64,000 bases of DNA from Apostichopus japonicus (lineage: Eukaryota; Echinodermata; Holothuroidea; Aspidochirotida; Stichopodidae), in NCBI RefSeq assembly GCF_037975245.1, contig NC_092579.1, positions 11,064,678 through 11,128,677 on the forward strand, written 5' to 3'. The position numbers were made by a program, and so were the translations under genes. This document shows positions 1 through 12,044 of this stretch, one piece after another. The notes beneath the pieces were generated by a model. The model saw only the letters and a list, made by a program, of their open reading frames with translations. It searched no databases and was not told where the DNA came from. Each line of letters opens with the position of its first letter. Position 1 is the stretch's first letter.

Positions 1-798
1 TTGGCAATATTTACTTTGCTATCTAGTCTCTAAGCTAGTGTTCATGTTATAAAACTAGGAAAATAATTAGTATGTATTATGGGTGCAGTACTAAATGTTA
101 AATATTTGAATTTTATACCGGGTATGTGGCTTTACATGGAGTAAAACAATGTCTGTGCACAGAGTGACTACATGCAGTAAATGTCCTCACGTAGTGTAGC
201 ATGGTGGGCTCATAATTGACGCCTTTGAGGTTTTGATCAACGATGTCTATCAAGGAAAAATCCAAATCACTCAACTGTATGCGTTTTTCATATGTGTAGT
301 TCCTCAGAAATGTAATGATCTCAAAATATTTATTGTTCTGTGCCTACGCAATGTACAACTGAAAGGAATTTGACCACAAAATGTCTGCCGTGACGTTCTT
401 TCATACCCCTAAATTGACACATTCATTGAAAAGCTAACTGTAACTTTTGTATATCAATTGACTCTGGAAGCTGCTTGCTATGCTCTCAGCCTCTAAGCTC
501 AGGCCACAGGGAGTAGTGGAATCGTGTCGACATTATTTTGGTTATTTTTTGGAGTAAAATTTCCAAATTCCAAAGTAAGTGCAAAACTGGGGGAGGGTGT
601 TGAAAGCTTTAAAAAAAACCACAATTTTATCAGCACATACTTGAAATAGATTTAAACTCATGAAATATGTAACACTGCTTCGTTGCAAAAAGTTTAGGTT
701 GCCTGCTGTATCGTTGCTAGTAATATTTGAAGGTGTGTCAATTACTGGAGTGTGTCAATTATGAGGCCTTTACTATACTGTAAATTTGACAAGGAATC
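1..798. other. unassigned sequence, probably intron of left receptor paralogue
   Basis: No coding exon, RNA gene or named repeat is recognisable. Because the transmembrane exon of a receptor paralogue follows at 1082, this stretch is most simply intronic. Its similarity to the right-hand gene copy starts only near 799, so whatever precedes that point is either diverged or not shared. Confidence 0.4.
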
Positions 799-1269
799 AC
801 TAAGCCGCGAGGCTTTCTGGTTACAGGATTTCACGATAACAACATATATCTCAGGAGTTGTACATTTGATACCTTGCAGCAGTACCATGAAAGCAATGTG
901 CTTTCTAGTGCACTATATTGTTTAAGAAGTAATGTCCTGCATGTTAATGATTGAAGTATTACTATTAGGCAATTTGACTTTATAGCTTTTAACTCAATTT
1001 TCGATCTCAATTTTAATTCGTACCTTGAACAAGCATCGGAACCATAAGTCTTTTTGGGTTTTACGTCCTTTCTGTTCATAGATCCCATGACTAGTGGAAA
1101 GCCAGCCATGGATCCTGAGTGGATGATTGTAGCAGTTAATGCAATTTTATTCATACTCCTAAAACAGCAGTACTAACTGAAGGCAATATAAGGTATGGAT
1201 AAATCACTTCATTTGAAGTTATTTTTTCAATATATTTTGGGGTCATGGTTACATTAGCCCATGAATATG
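799..1269 (+). repeat. paralogous block shared with 60917-61436
   Basis: The intron, splice acceptor, transmembrane exon and following sequence align colinearly with 60917-61436. Shared landmarks are a segment reading CACTAAG..GCGAGG..CTGGTT..ACAGG at the start, CAGGAGTTGTACATT, the TTTTCGAT..TCAAT..TTAATTCGTACCTTGA stretch before the exon, and GGTATGGATAAATCAC followed by GGGGTCATGGTTACATTAG after it. Similarity of intronic sequence shows a segmental (tandem gene) duplication rather than only protein homology. The match resumes at 7058-7190 after a 5.8-kb insertion. Confidence 0.85.
1082..1192 (+). CDS. transmembrane exon of a tandem IgSF receptor paralogue (partial gene)
   Basis: A pyrimidine-rich acceptor (CTTTCTGTTCATAG) precedes the exon, as in the homologous exon at 61243. 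Entered in phase 1, it reads DPMTSGKPAMDPE, then the hydrophobic segment WMIVAVNAILFILL, then KQQY and a stop at 1174-1176. The product would be a type I membrane protein with a tail of only about four residues. The homologue has PDPDLVRVWMII in the same place. The position aligned to the homologue's donor-like GTATGG is at 1193, so use of a further exon is possible only if the in-frame TAA is avoided. The upstream exons lie outside the window. Whether this copy is expressed or decayed cannot be told. Confidence 0.6.
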
Positions 1270-1289
1270 CTAATGTTGTAAAGTGCTAT

Positions 1290-2574
1290 TTGGGGGCCTG
1301 CAGGGGCAATCTTGGGTAAGACATGTCACAAGCCACACAAATGACAACGGAAAGCAGTCCAAGTTGTTTTACTGCAATATATTCCCAACCGACAGCACAC
1401 ACAAACCAAGATGAACTGGCAGCATGTAAAAGGATACAAGGAGCAGTAACAGAGCAGCCCTTAAACAAGATAAAAGGAAACATGCATGAAACAATATACA
1501 ATATAATATGATTGTCAATTTATGATGAATACAAACATGAAAACCAAATCAATTAACAAAGTACTCTGCCATCAGAATATGCCCTAACATGATACTCTCA
1601 ACTCACCAGACCACAACCAAGTAAACTACTGAAATGTAGATACATTGTAATGAGACGCTTCTCTTCTACGAGCCCTGTGAACCATCAGGAACCTACAAAG
1701 AATTATGATGATAACCAACAGTTTTACTATGTAGATATTTTACTCCACAACCAGACAACAACCTGCAGCTATGTCAAAATTAAGTAACAAGCTGGATTGA
1801 AATCCAGCTGTCACAAGTATTTACAGTAATAATCAAGAAGATAAAAACCATCAAAATACAAAAAGTATAAAGAGTAAATAAAGAACAAAGATGGTACTTG
1901 GCAGAAGGGGCTACACTGAATAGAAGTAACAGCTTAATACAATTCCTGACACAGAGCCCATATACACTGCTCCACCTAGCATGAAAGTGTTACAGAACAT
2001 TTAGTTCTATTATGCTGCTTTAATACTGGTATGATAGACCAATACACCATTGTAATGATTAACAACAAAAGCCACATTGTATCGTACTAGCTTTCCACTG
2101 CACTACCCTGAAACAAAAACCAGCCTTTTATCTAACTCAGCATTGAACTATATACAGAAATTATAAATAGAGTATAAAGCAAGGTTTATAATTCTGTTAA
2201 CCTAACCTTAAAGGTACACACTTCCTTTTACACTTTGAGATCTCCCGCGGACTGAATACCACATGTTAAATGCATATACACAAATGTACACATAATTGGC
2301 AATTACTGACGTTAACCTTTGTATCGAACTAGGAAGCAGCATTATACTGATAAAGCCACGCTATGAGTCAGCCATGCAATTATCATGGTTATTTCAACCG
2401 TGAGCCTCTAAGATACACTTGCAAACCCCAGAACTAACTCACAAAGTACTAATGTTAACAATTAAATGAACAATTTGATGACTGGAGGCACTCTGATCGA
2501 GTAATTGGCATCTACATTCTTTATATGTAAATATATCACTTTAAGGCACTGTGCCACAGCTTTATTCTACACAC
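1290..2574. other. left arm of the 5.8-kb insertion, unassigned
   Basis: AT-rich sequence without a credible exon, RNA gene or recognisable transposase. The short overlapping open frames near 1286-1511 on both strands have no family resemblance and are treated as chance. Confidence 0.4.
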
Positions 2575-2617
2575 TACAGTACTGTGATCGCTTAACTATC
2601 GTACAAAAATTTCAACG
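2575..2617 (+). repeat. left TIR of the 3.9-kb element
   Basis: Inverted match to 6422-6464: about the first 21 bases are identical, then ATCGTACAA is shared with two mismatches before it. Confidence 0.75.
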
Positions 2618-4843
2618 ATCGTATAATTTTGAATAATATCGCGTAATATCGCATCAGTTCGTACACGAAGCTTTCAACAAAATTTCACACAATTCTTTGC
2701 ATGTAAAAATCGTACAATTGACCACAGGAATGTGTGCTTAATGAAGCAGAGAATTAACTGTGAACGGGCGAGGTGAAAGATTAGAATTTTCGAAGCCGTT
2801 CCAATAAAGATGTCGAGAACGAATCAATGAAATGAAAAGCATAGGCTCTCACTGGTCGAGGGCCAGTGGCTTTCCGCTTTCGCAGAGTATCACGGTAAAA
2901 TGCGGAATTCATCTTGAAAAGCGAAAAACACAGAATTTGTTTTTCCCACCGATGCTCCTTTTAAAATGTATTTTCATGTGTGAATCAATTCACTTCAAAA
3001 ACGGGCACGGAAGTAATTTACCGGTAAAAAGAAAAATCGAAGTCAAAAACAGTCAATTCATCCAGTCAGCATGCAACCATTTACAGTACCGCTCCCATAT
3101 AAGTGGACATGTGTACGGCACAGGATCTTATAAAAGGGTATTTAAACAAGTACAACAGAGCATAAACTCGTTGATAAAAGGAAATGCTATTGTGCTCGAT
3201 GAATGGAGATTAAAGTGGCCAAAAGAATAAGTGAGATGTTTGAAACAGCCGTTTCCTACGTCGTACTTAGCTCATATGCTGTGATAACTGTTAATGATAT
3301 ACATCTAGAAGGAAAGAGGACGCTGGTACAGTGTTTTCCCATATAATGTTTTAATAAGGAAACTATTCAATGGTCTTTATTCCCCTTTTCTAACATAAAG
3401 GTTGTGGTCCATGAAGGAAAAATTCAGCTTAAATTCATTTTTAAACTGGTGGGAAGATTTTGAAGAAATGATAAACTTATAAAGGGCGTTTGATGCAGTG
3501 CTAGGTGGTAAACATGTTCCTCGTCTGCATCCGCTTTTTTGTTTAGGTTTTTGCCGGCCTTTTTTTCTGTAAAGTTTTGAACAAGATCAACATGTATTTT
3601 GCTTGGTCTATAACACCTGTCGCTACAGTGCTTAGGCTCAAACATTTGACAGTTTAATTTTGCCAATAGCCTAGCCCTTTGTTGGATTTGTATTTCAAGT
3701 ACAAGAGATCGTGTTTCAAATGGATTTTGAAGCTCAACGATTATTAAAATGCTTACCGTAAAATGCGGATGATATATATTATTCCAATAAAGATCCGTGA
3801 CGGAGGATAAACGGAAGTGCGTACGAACTACGATGTTGGTAAAACTGGCAATTTTAGACAAGTTTTTATTCTCACTCAGTAAGCCTAACTGATGAAAATT
3901 AGAAACTGCATGTACATTAAAGTTTCAGATGTTGAAAATACCATCTTTTATATTTAGGAGGATACAAAAGATTTAGAAAGCTTAAACAATCCCCCTTGCC
4001 GACCACCTCAGAAAAAAGAAACTTCTTGAAATGTACCATAGGCTTGTGCATTGACACAAAAGTTATTTTATAACAGCTAGCTCTACACAGATTGTTTACA
4101 TGTGTTCCGCCAGAGGTCAAGTTTTAACTGCGAAGTACAGTACTGCACCAGACATCATTTGCATCTTACACCAAAAGGCGGAATTCCTTTGCATTGTATC
4201 AGATGTAGCTACTGTAGCTAGCAACAGGTGCACAGAATAAAATACCCTGGACGGACGGCCGACATGCAATGTTTGGGAGTGATTGACAGTTGCTTGGTTA
4301 CAGAAAGACGCAGCCTTTTGTTTAGTTGAAACATTGCATTTTTTGTTTCAAGTAAGAATGCATATTTGATTATGAACTGTTAATATGTCAAAAAAAAATA
4401 ATTTAACCCCTTTAATTTTGCCTTTTCACAATGTCTGAAATAAAATCAGCGCATATTGCCAAATAATAGTAGTAACGTTTTAGGTGATATTTAAACAAGT
4501 ATCCAGCCTAACGAAATTAAAGGAGTTTAGATGACAAGACTATGAAGTGACCCTTAAATAGTCGTAAGGCAATTTGTGACAAACTAAAGGTTGGGCGATA
4601 TTTGCTTTTCACCGTCACGATAAATAGTTAAAAAATGATTGCGATATTTCGATAATTTTGTCCCTAACAGAATTAGCGTAAATGTCGAGCTTTGGGTGGA
4701 CAGAGAAAGAGAGATATATGGAGGGGACATTCAAAGAGAATATCTGAAAAACCTTATGATATTTTTCACAAATAATGATGCTTAGATAACTGCTTCCTCA
4801 AAATCAACGAGACGCACCGAAATTCACTCCGCTTATGTAAAAC

Positions 4844-4886
<43 letters not shown>

Positions 4887-4900
4887 TATATATATATGTA
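4844..4900. repeat. (AT)n microsatellite
   Basis: About 55 bp of nearly uninterrupted TA dinucleotides, with a GATA interruption near the right end. Confidence 0.95.
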
Positions 4901-6421
4901 GATATTTATGTATAACACATGGAAAAACCCAAGTTTTTAAAAAAATTCCCACTGACATTGGTAACAGAACATAAATAGGTCATCGACATTCGAACTTGCC
5001 CAAGTTCATCGCACCATGGGAACGACACAACACATTTAACATGATGTTACATTTTCCCGCCATCTGGACGCAGAGTGTTAATTTTGGTGTAATATGAAAA
5101 TTATGAATAGTACTGTGCTGCGCGTTTAAAACTTAAACTATTGCGACACATACACAAATTTTGGGAAGCTGTTGTAGAAGTAACTTTTGTATCAAATGTT
5201 AAGTACTGTATGATACTATATTTATTAAAGACGGTTTTCCTCAGGTGGTAGGGAAAAGGGGTGCTTCGTTGAACTCAATCTCTTTATACAGTATTTGGAT
5301 ACTTAAAATGACCATGTACATGCAGTTTCTAGTTCTCTTTAGTAAGCTCTGTATACTTAGCATTTTTATACTTTGTGGATCTTTATTGGAATAGATACTG
5401 TACGAAATGTATTATTTGACGCCAGTATTTAACGGTAAGCATTTCTTAAATTGTTGACTGAGCTTCAAAATCCATTTTCAAAAAAGTCTGTTTTCATGAA
5501 GGTTTTATAAAATTGTATAGCTAGGGTAGGAAAGTATTAACTTTACCAAATTAACGAAAGTTGTTCTATTATCCAAATAAGTTTCTCGTACTGAGATCTG
5601 AAGGGGGAAAAAACGGGCGGCCATTTTTCTTCTTTTCATGCGCTAATACTAGTTTGGAATATGTGGCAACCTTTACAAAATAATTTTTAAGGATAATTTG
5701 ATTTCTTGTAATCCGAATACAGACTCAGGAATTAGAAGAGAAAGTAGGCCCCTTGCGCGGACGAGAAACAATTTTTTGTTTTCAACCGGCCCTGCTTCAA
5801 AGTTGTTGGGTGGAAGTTTTTTTTTCTTTTCACTCTGTTGGAACCTACGGTATGTTATATAAAGAAATTGAAACAAGAAACGCTTAGTAATACTTAATTA
5901 TTTTTTCAAACAACTTGGGATAGGCCTATGCCATTTACTCGTTAATTTAGGTATATCAGTGCAGAAGTCCATTGTGGAATTTTTCGATTTAATCCTTTCA
6001 TGAATGGTCGTTCCGTATCATGAAAGGTTATTGTCGGGCTACTACACCTGTAGGAATATTACTTTGTAGTTTAATGAATTTTAATCGTCCTATCCCAAAT
6101 AATGGTTGGTAATAGTCGGGAGAGTCGAGTGGTGTGAACCCTGACGTAACAACACTGTACCTACATCATACTGTACTTTTAGATTTGCTTCGACTAGTGT
6201 GTTGTATACTTTGAACACATGTATATCAAGAAACGACTGTTGTAATTCTAAAAGGCCTATTCATCGATTTTGCGCGATTTTGTACATTGTTAACAGACCA
6301 CAAAAACTGAATAATTGTGCAAATTTCGTACAAAACTTTTCGTCTGAATTTTTCAACGATTTTTTAAACTGCGCAAAATCGCATAATTTCGAATAAAATC
6401 GTACAAAATCGCAGAATATCG

Positions 6422-6464
6422 TTTCTTCGAAATTGTACGATCCTTAAGCGATCACAGTACTGTA
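6422..6464 (-). repeat. right TIR of the 3.9-kb element
   Basis: Reverse complement of 2575-2617. The outer TACAGTACTGTGATCGC is perfect. Confidence 0.75.
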
Positions 6465-6635
6465 TACAGTACGTGTCATGTGTTATAGCACATGCCAGCC
6501 CTCATTTGCAGTAATAGTAAACTAGACTATAAATAATGACAATTTAATTAATTGACCAAAACACTGTTGTTAAGCAAGTAAAATGCAGAGTCAATTAACT
6601 CACTAGTTCTTCAACTCCTCCCACAAGGATGTAAA

Positions 6636-6833
6636 TTGAAACAATACTTTAACTCAACTTCTAGAACTCTTCTTACTGACTTATCCAAAGCAGCACAAAA
6701 TGATGAAGTGATGAAACAAAGGAAATGGGAGCACATGTTCCCCAACCTACTCACTGATACTGATCTTCAAAATAAAAATAATACTGATCTTCTTAGAAAC
6801 AGTGAGAAAAAGTACAGATACATATGCATTGTC
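6636..6833 (+). other. coding-like remnant in the 5.8-kb insertion
   Basis: A 66-residue open frame begins at an ATG and contains RTLLTDLSKAAQ and RKWEHMFPNLLTD. The following 200 bp continue coding-like peptides in other frames (for example TLDYFTWLKDIKGKSF). The pattern resembles a frame-shifted exon or transposon protein, but I do not recognise the family. It is not present in the right receptor copy, so it belongs to the inserted DNA rather than to the receptor. Confidence 0.2.
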
Positions 6834-7057
6834 TGAGATGTAACCAATCAAGGACACACAGTCAACTCTGGATTACTTTACCTGGCTCAAGGACATCAAG
6901 GGGAAAAGCTTTGTACCAGGAGGGAACCTGTCATGATGAGTCACATTCTTTTTATAACTTCACTGAAAGGAGCCCTGTCTCTATGCATGGTGCTCTATGG
7001 GAGGTCAATAAGGAACATACTAAGGCAGGCCAATATGCAAAACCACATAATACAACA

Positions 7058-7190
7058 CTAATGGAGGATTTTCTTGTAAATTTCAACTTTTTTCATGGTA
7101 ATAATGGTCTGAAATGATGTTTCATTTTGCATTGGGTTGCAATTTTTTTGTCACTTTCAACAAACCATGTAATATTAACACATATTGAAT
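7058..7190 (+). repeat. paralogous block, continuation, shared with 61437-61572
   Basis: After the insertion the match to the right gene copy resumes: GATTTTCTTGT, GGTCTGAAAT, TTTTGC.TTGGGTTGCAA and GTCACTTTCAACAAAC are all shared. This restores the downstream sequence of the left paralogue. Confidence 0.75.
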
Positions 7191-7384
7191 GGTTCTTAGT
7201 CTGACTATATATGCTAACTTAATCTAAGTGCACTAGTATCCATATAAATATAAAGAAAAGTAGTAGTCTTACAGTATATATACACCTATATATTTCTGAT
7301 TGAGACCTTGATTTTACAGACTTGATTTCAAAAAAAGATCATGGATGCGTTGCACAAAAATATGTGAGCTCCAGTTTGTTGCTT

Positions 7385-7475
7385 TACAAATAATAATAAT
7401 AAGTTGGCCTTTATATAGCGCAAAAACATTGACAATGTCACAATATGCTTTACAATGAATTAAAACACACTGTAT
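7385..7475 (+). repeat. LINE 3'-end-like fragment
   Basis: AATAATAATAA followed by GGCCTTTATATAGCGC and TGCTTTACAATGAA has the look of the 3' tail of a CR1/L2-like LINE. The words GTCACAATGCGCTTTACAATGAA recur at 61658 beside the LINE relic there. No coding part is attached. Confidence 0.35.
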
Positions 7476-8639
7476 TCGTCATAGCGTAAACTAACCAATC
7501 ATAACCCTATTTCATGTTTCCCAAACATTCCCTCATAGGGACCAGGCACTAAGACCAAAACACTTGCTTAGACAAGCCCCATTTCTCTCAATATGCATAA
7601 GATCCTTCACAGACCTTTCCATTTCGAGCCGGGTCACATTGGCGTGTGAGACTAAAGTTTGTGTGAAGTCAACACATGCATGCATTATAGATACGTGCAT
7701 GCACTTGTAAACAATTCTGAATAAAGTGTATATGGAACATGTGAAATGATTGTTACATTGTAACTGCAATGTTAATATCATTTGGTTGTACATCTTTTTA
7801 TTAAAAATGGCCCATTATTGTCTTTTCTGGTGCAAATTTTCCAGAATGACTTAGGAATTTAAAGATGTACAGCAGGGATAATTTTTCTTTCTTTTTCTTT
7901 CTGTATATCCAGGATAACTGGATGACCATCGGTTCCAAACAACCAACGGCTGTTCAGGATGTCCCGAGGTTAATAGGTTTGGTTTGCTTAATATATATTG
8001 TAAACTACAGATGTTACTATCAGATATAGACGTTGATGTCTAGAATGTCAAGGCTGATGGATGCCATTCTTTACTCTTACAGTACATTAAATTAGGTGAT
8101 GTGAATGACACTTGCAAAGCTAGTTGAAGAAAAGTTGTCTATTAAACCAAGTCTTGTTGATTTCTTTTCAAAACAGACATTTCTCAATATAAACCGCCAA
8201 TTTGCCTTAGGTATTTTGCAGGAAGAATTTTAACATAAGTCCATCTCACATATTTGTAGAAGATTAATCTTGGACCTCATAATAATAATAATAATAATCA
8301 GCACTTATTTTTACGACGCTTAAGTGACCACAAATGTGGGAGAAACCTGCAAGAGCTTATGGATTACAACTTACACGTTGGATGGCTTTCAATTCAACAT
8401 TTTACTCAAATTTGGAATCTTTTGAATTATCTTTGCTGTTTTTGGTTCGATTATTTGCATCCATCAATGGAACCTATGCAGTGAAGTTGGCATATGCATG
8501 TATGTATATATGTTACACCCTTCTAGCTTGTAAACAGGGTGTCTTGTTTGTTTGTTTTTCCATTTATTTATGTATTTTGGACATAAATATTTGAAATATG
8601 AAGTTTTAGCCTTACTAACATTCCTACAACTCTTACAAT
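7476..8639. other. unassigned sequence
   Basis: No gene or named repeat seen. A short AAT microsatellite lies at 8281-8298. Open frames of 60-86 residues here have no recognisable domain. Confidence 0.4.
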
Positions 8640-9950
8640 ACTGGTGCAAACACTTGTAGTATGTGTCATTCCATGAAAGTTTACTATCAATATTAAACCC
8701 TATAAATTTAGTAGAACTTTGTTTCTTGCTTGATTATTTAACAAGCCATTAATGTATCATGATACCAATTAAGTGCCATTAAATTCTTTATAGTTAGTTT
8801 TGTCTACATTAAATGGTAACTTGTTAGTGGCAAACCAGTCAGAAAATTTATTCAAGTCAGTAGAACAGTATTATGTATTTACAATATAGACCTGTATCAT
8901 CAGGGTAAAAAATCCAGGGAGTAGTTGTGGTAAAAGAAAAACAGCCCCTTTTATAGAAGGGGAATATTTAGCCAAAGTATCCAATTTATTTTGGGTGATA
9001 GTCCTATATTTCTAGTTTATTATTATATAATTTCTGGAACCCTATGTCACTTCGTTGCCAATCACCGCTTCATCGAATCAAGCAAATGATAAAATGGCGA
9101 AATTTGAAGTTTGTACCACATATCCGAAACTTTCTCCTGCAATACCAGCTTATATGATGTGGAGATTATTCCAGCAGTTACAGAATAGCATAGTGATATT
9201 ACACTCCCCCATGGTAGAATTACTCCAACTTCATTCACGCTTCATGGGGGGGCCTTGTATTTTTTTACCCCCCAAAAGTGATGCGAATGGGGTAAAAAAA
9301 ACAAGTACTTTCCGGCTCCAATGTACTCCCTATTTTGCCCGAATGGATAAATTTGTTGTAAAATGCAATTGCAGATGAATGTTTCAATAATTTTTGAAAA
9401 AATATGATAACAAAGAAATAGGTTTTCATTTGAGTCACTTTTTTAAACTTGGATTTACCTGTGCAAGTTTAGTTTATCTGGAAATGTAACCAGAAATTAA
9501 CGATAATTAACAAATGTAAGTCATTGGTTTAGCGATAAAATAAATACCATTTCTTATTATATCTTGTTTGAAATCGTCATATCCTGCTGCTCTTTTTGGT
9601 TTCAGAGTGGACATAGCAACTTTTAAAGTTCTTCCTCCCTGATTAAATAATGAATATAGATTGACTGTTTCTGTTGTTAATATGAATAACATGTTCTGTA
9701 CTACCTTTATTTTTCATATTTTTTGCAAGTGAAGGACCAAGGTTTACAAAATATTTGTTAGCAATGTCATTCTCGTTTGCTGATTTCTTGATCACTATTT
9801 TTTAAAGCAGTAGGATATGTAGTTTTTCAGGTTGGTGTTTAGAACTTCAATAGTAGTATTCCAAGTTGCATTTATGTTATTTCTATTATTTTGGTAACAA
9901 TTTAAAGCTTATAGTATATATTTATGGTACAGGTAGCTATATATTATAAA
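8640..9950 (-). pseudogene. LINE reverse-transcriptase relic (jockey/CR1-like)
   Basis: Read on the minus strand, RT landmarks occur in the correct order but in shifting frames. Near 9790-9690 is IANKYFVNLGPSLAK; near 9620-9530 is LKPKRAAGYDDF followed by FIAKPMTYI (the conserved K-x-AxGxD start of the RT domain). Near 8920-8780 is a DDTGLY motif (YADD-box remnant) followed by LNKFSDWFATNKL and VDKTNY. Between about 9000 and 9500 the sequence is non-coding, so an insertion or decay interrupts the palm domain. Stops and frameshifts make it non-functional. Confidence 0.6.
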
Positions 9951-10789
9951 AATCATTTTTTCATATGAAAAATCGTGTGTGAAGGTGGGGGGGGGGTATA
10001 TCTTGTGCTAAATTTCCGGATTAAAATTAATTACCAAACTAGCCTTTTAGTGCCTTACATTAAGCTGCCAAATATTTAAAATATAAAAATGAGAATTTAT
10101 GTGAACATTTTTGTTGTTTTATGCACGTCCATAACTGCGCTTCCATAACCAAATTAAGGTACAGTGCACATTTCTGTTGTGTAACTTGCTATATGAATTA
10201 TTTACTTACAGATAATTTTAATGCAATATATTGTTTACATTATCATGAAATGAACTTATTGAAATATACAAACAATAATAAAAATGCCAAATTCATGAAC
10301 ATAAACAAATGGAAAGCCTAACCGGGCATTTGTTATTCACTGCAAAGTTCATTTACTTACAGAAATGTTCTTTTACATGTACAGTAACTGAGAAGATATT
10401 TTATAATTAAATATAATATAAATTTAATATACCCACTTGCTGTCATTTAGTGAAATACAATCAATAACATAAGGGGTGAGATTTTATTGTTATTTTAAAA
10501 ATTTGTATTCTCAATGCAAAATTTTCACACAATAGAGGTACATACAATATGTATCGTGTTTTATTTTTTCATAAGGGACCCTGGGGGCACCAGAATTCCA
10601 GAAATTTTTAGGGGGAACTTGCTACCTGCAGACCCCTATATGGCTACATGAGTTGAGACAAGTGCCTCTGAGAAACTGCTTAAGAATCACCCCCCCCCCC
10701 ACCCTTATCATCCATATGGATGCCCTGGCCTAATGATTTCTGATAAGATGTATTTAGACAATGCTGTATATTAGACATAACTCTATCTC
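9951..10789. other. unassigned sequence
   Basis: AT-rich, with homopolymer runs (G near 9990, C near 10690). No exon or repeat family recognised. Confidence 0.4.
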
Positions 10790-11267
10790 ATCAATAAGGT
10801 AAGATAATTGATGCAACCAAAACTACCTAAAATTGAATGGCAAAAAAACTAAGGAGATAGTATTTGACTTCAGAAAACAGCCATGTGATCATGCTCAAAT
10901 CAGGGTTAATGATGAGATTGTCGATAAGGTGCACCACTATAAATATCTAGGTACTATCATTGACTGTAAACTTAACTTCAAAGACCAGGTTGATGCAATT
11001 AGATCAATTGCAGTTAGATAGGTTTCTTTTGTTTTAAAGTCTTGTTTGTTTGTTTTTGTTATATGTATATATACATATATATGTGTTTATTTTTCTCACA
11101 TGTATGGATATTGTTGCTGTTGATATTTTTACCTTTTCATTCAACTTCTCTGTGTTTTGTTTATACTAATATTTAACTGTATTCTGTATGTAACTTTGAA
11201 ATTTTTGATTTTTTATGAGTTTTGCTGCAGGGTGACAAATTTCCATATCTTATGGACGAAATAAATC
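10790..11267 (+). pseudogene. 5'-truncated LINE fragment with RT C-terminus
   Basis: The peptide KTKEIVFDFRKQP, then YKYLGTIIDCKLNFKDQVDAI, matches the region after the YADD box in L2/CR1-like LINEs (KTKE..DFR and YKYLG..ID motifs). The frame stops at 11022. The fragment ends at a simple repeat (next entry), as expected for a 5'-truncated LINE copy. Confidence 0.6.
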
Positions 11268-11320
<53 letters not shown>

Positions 11321-11336
11321 ATATCTATCTATCTAA
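11268..11336. repeat. (CTGT)n/(CTAT)n microsatellite at LINE tail
   Basis: About nine CTGT units grade into CTAT units. It directly follows GACGAAATAAATCT, so it is probably the tail of the preceding LINE copy. Confidence 0.9.
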
Positions 11337-12044
11337 TAAATTAGGCAATTTTACACCATTTATAAGCTAGGCAAACCTAATTGGAACAGGCCCCTTCAAA
11401 ACAGAAAACCTAAAAGATGTTGCACAACAGTTTTAGCAACTTAAAAAGTGAAATGCCTAGTTATTTGGTGACATTATGCAGAAATGTGTATGAACAATCA
11501 GTATTCATTATTATTGTAATATTATTCAAGTGTGTCCTGCTAAGAACATCTGTTGTTGAGTGTTACAAAATTTTACCGCAGTATTTAGTAGTTACTTATT
11601 GTTCTATTTTTATGTATTTATCTACTTTAAAGTTATATATTTGTGTTATTATTTCATTTCATTCCTATGCTGGGTTCATAGTTTACCATCCATCAAGGTT
11701 TCGTTTGTTTTCATTTCTTTCTTATGTTTTCTATTTACTGTTGTTTCCACTTCTCTCACTGTCTGTATTTCTACCTGCTCTCAGTGACTTAACTATATTG
11801 CAAGTAATTGAAATTAATTTGTTATGTGTTAAAGTAATGTATGTTTAAAGTATAGTTAACAGAACAAATTCTCCTTTCTCGTCTCTTCTTTTATGTTCGT
11901 GACTGTTGGTTAATCTTGAATGGTTGAATCCCTCTTATAGATAGCTAGCAGTCATGTAACAATAGTTTCATTAAAGAGAGCTGTAGTCTTTCCGTAAAAC
12001 AAATTATTATTAACAAACAAGGAAGACCCGCCACCCCTTCTTTC
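11337..12044. other. unassigned left flank of the Penelope-like element
   Basis: No recognisable gene. Two overlapping plus-strand open frames (11417-11848) encode hydrophobic low-complexity peptides and are not convincing. Part of this stretch may be the 3' end of the Penelope copy, because I could not find its outer left boundary or a target duplication. Confidence 0.35.

Larger units (their letters stand above)
2575..6464. mobile_element. 3.9-kb TIR DNA transposon, TA target, no visible transposase
   Basis: The left end reads TA-CAGTACTGTGATCGCTTAA and the right end is its reverse complement followed by TA. Similarity continues imperfectly through ATCGTACAA. The subterminal 100-150 bp on both sides are crowded with ATCGTA/ATCGCA words, which looks like a reiterated protein-binding motif. 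A TA target plus CAGT-starting ends is typical of Tc1/mariner/pogo elements; that placement is inference. Open frames inside (2832-3230 plus, 3424-3861 minus) show no DDE or other transposase motif, so the copy is probably non-autonomous or carries captured sequence. An AT microsatellite lies inside. Confidence 0.6.
1274..7057. mobile_element. 5.8-kb insertion in the left receptor paralogue
   Basis: Relative to the uninterrupted right paralogue (…ATGCTTACAGAAGATTTTC near 61433), the left copy is broken by 5,784 bp. The insert is flanked by CTAA at 1270-1273 and 7058-7061 and has perfect 7-bp inverted ends, TGTTGTA at 1274 and TACAACA at 7051-7057. TG..CA ends with a 4-bp duplication fit an LTR-type or Ginger-type integrase product. 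I see no long direct repeats (LTRs) at its ends and no integrase. A second element (2575-6464) is nested inside. Boundaries are well supported; classification is not. Confidence 0.6.

Noticed and set aside
7533-7793. 86-residue minus-strand frame
   Set aside because: No domain, no splice signals and no similarity to the receptor family.
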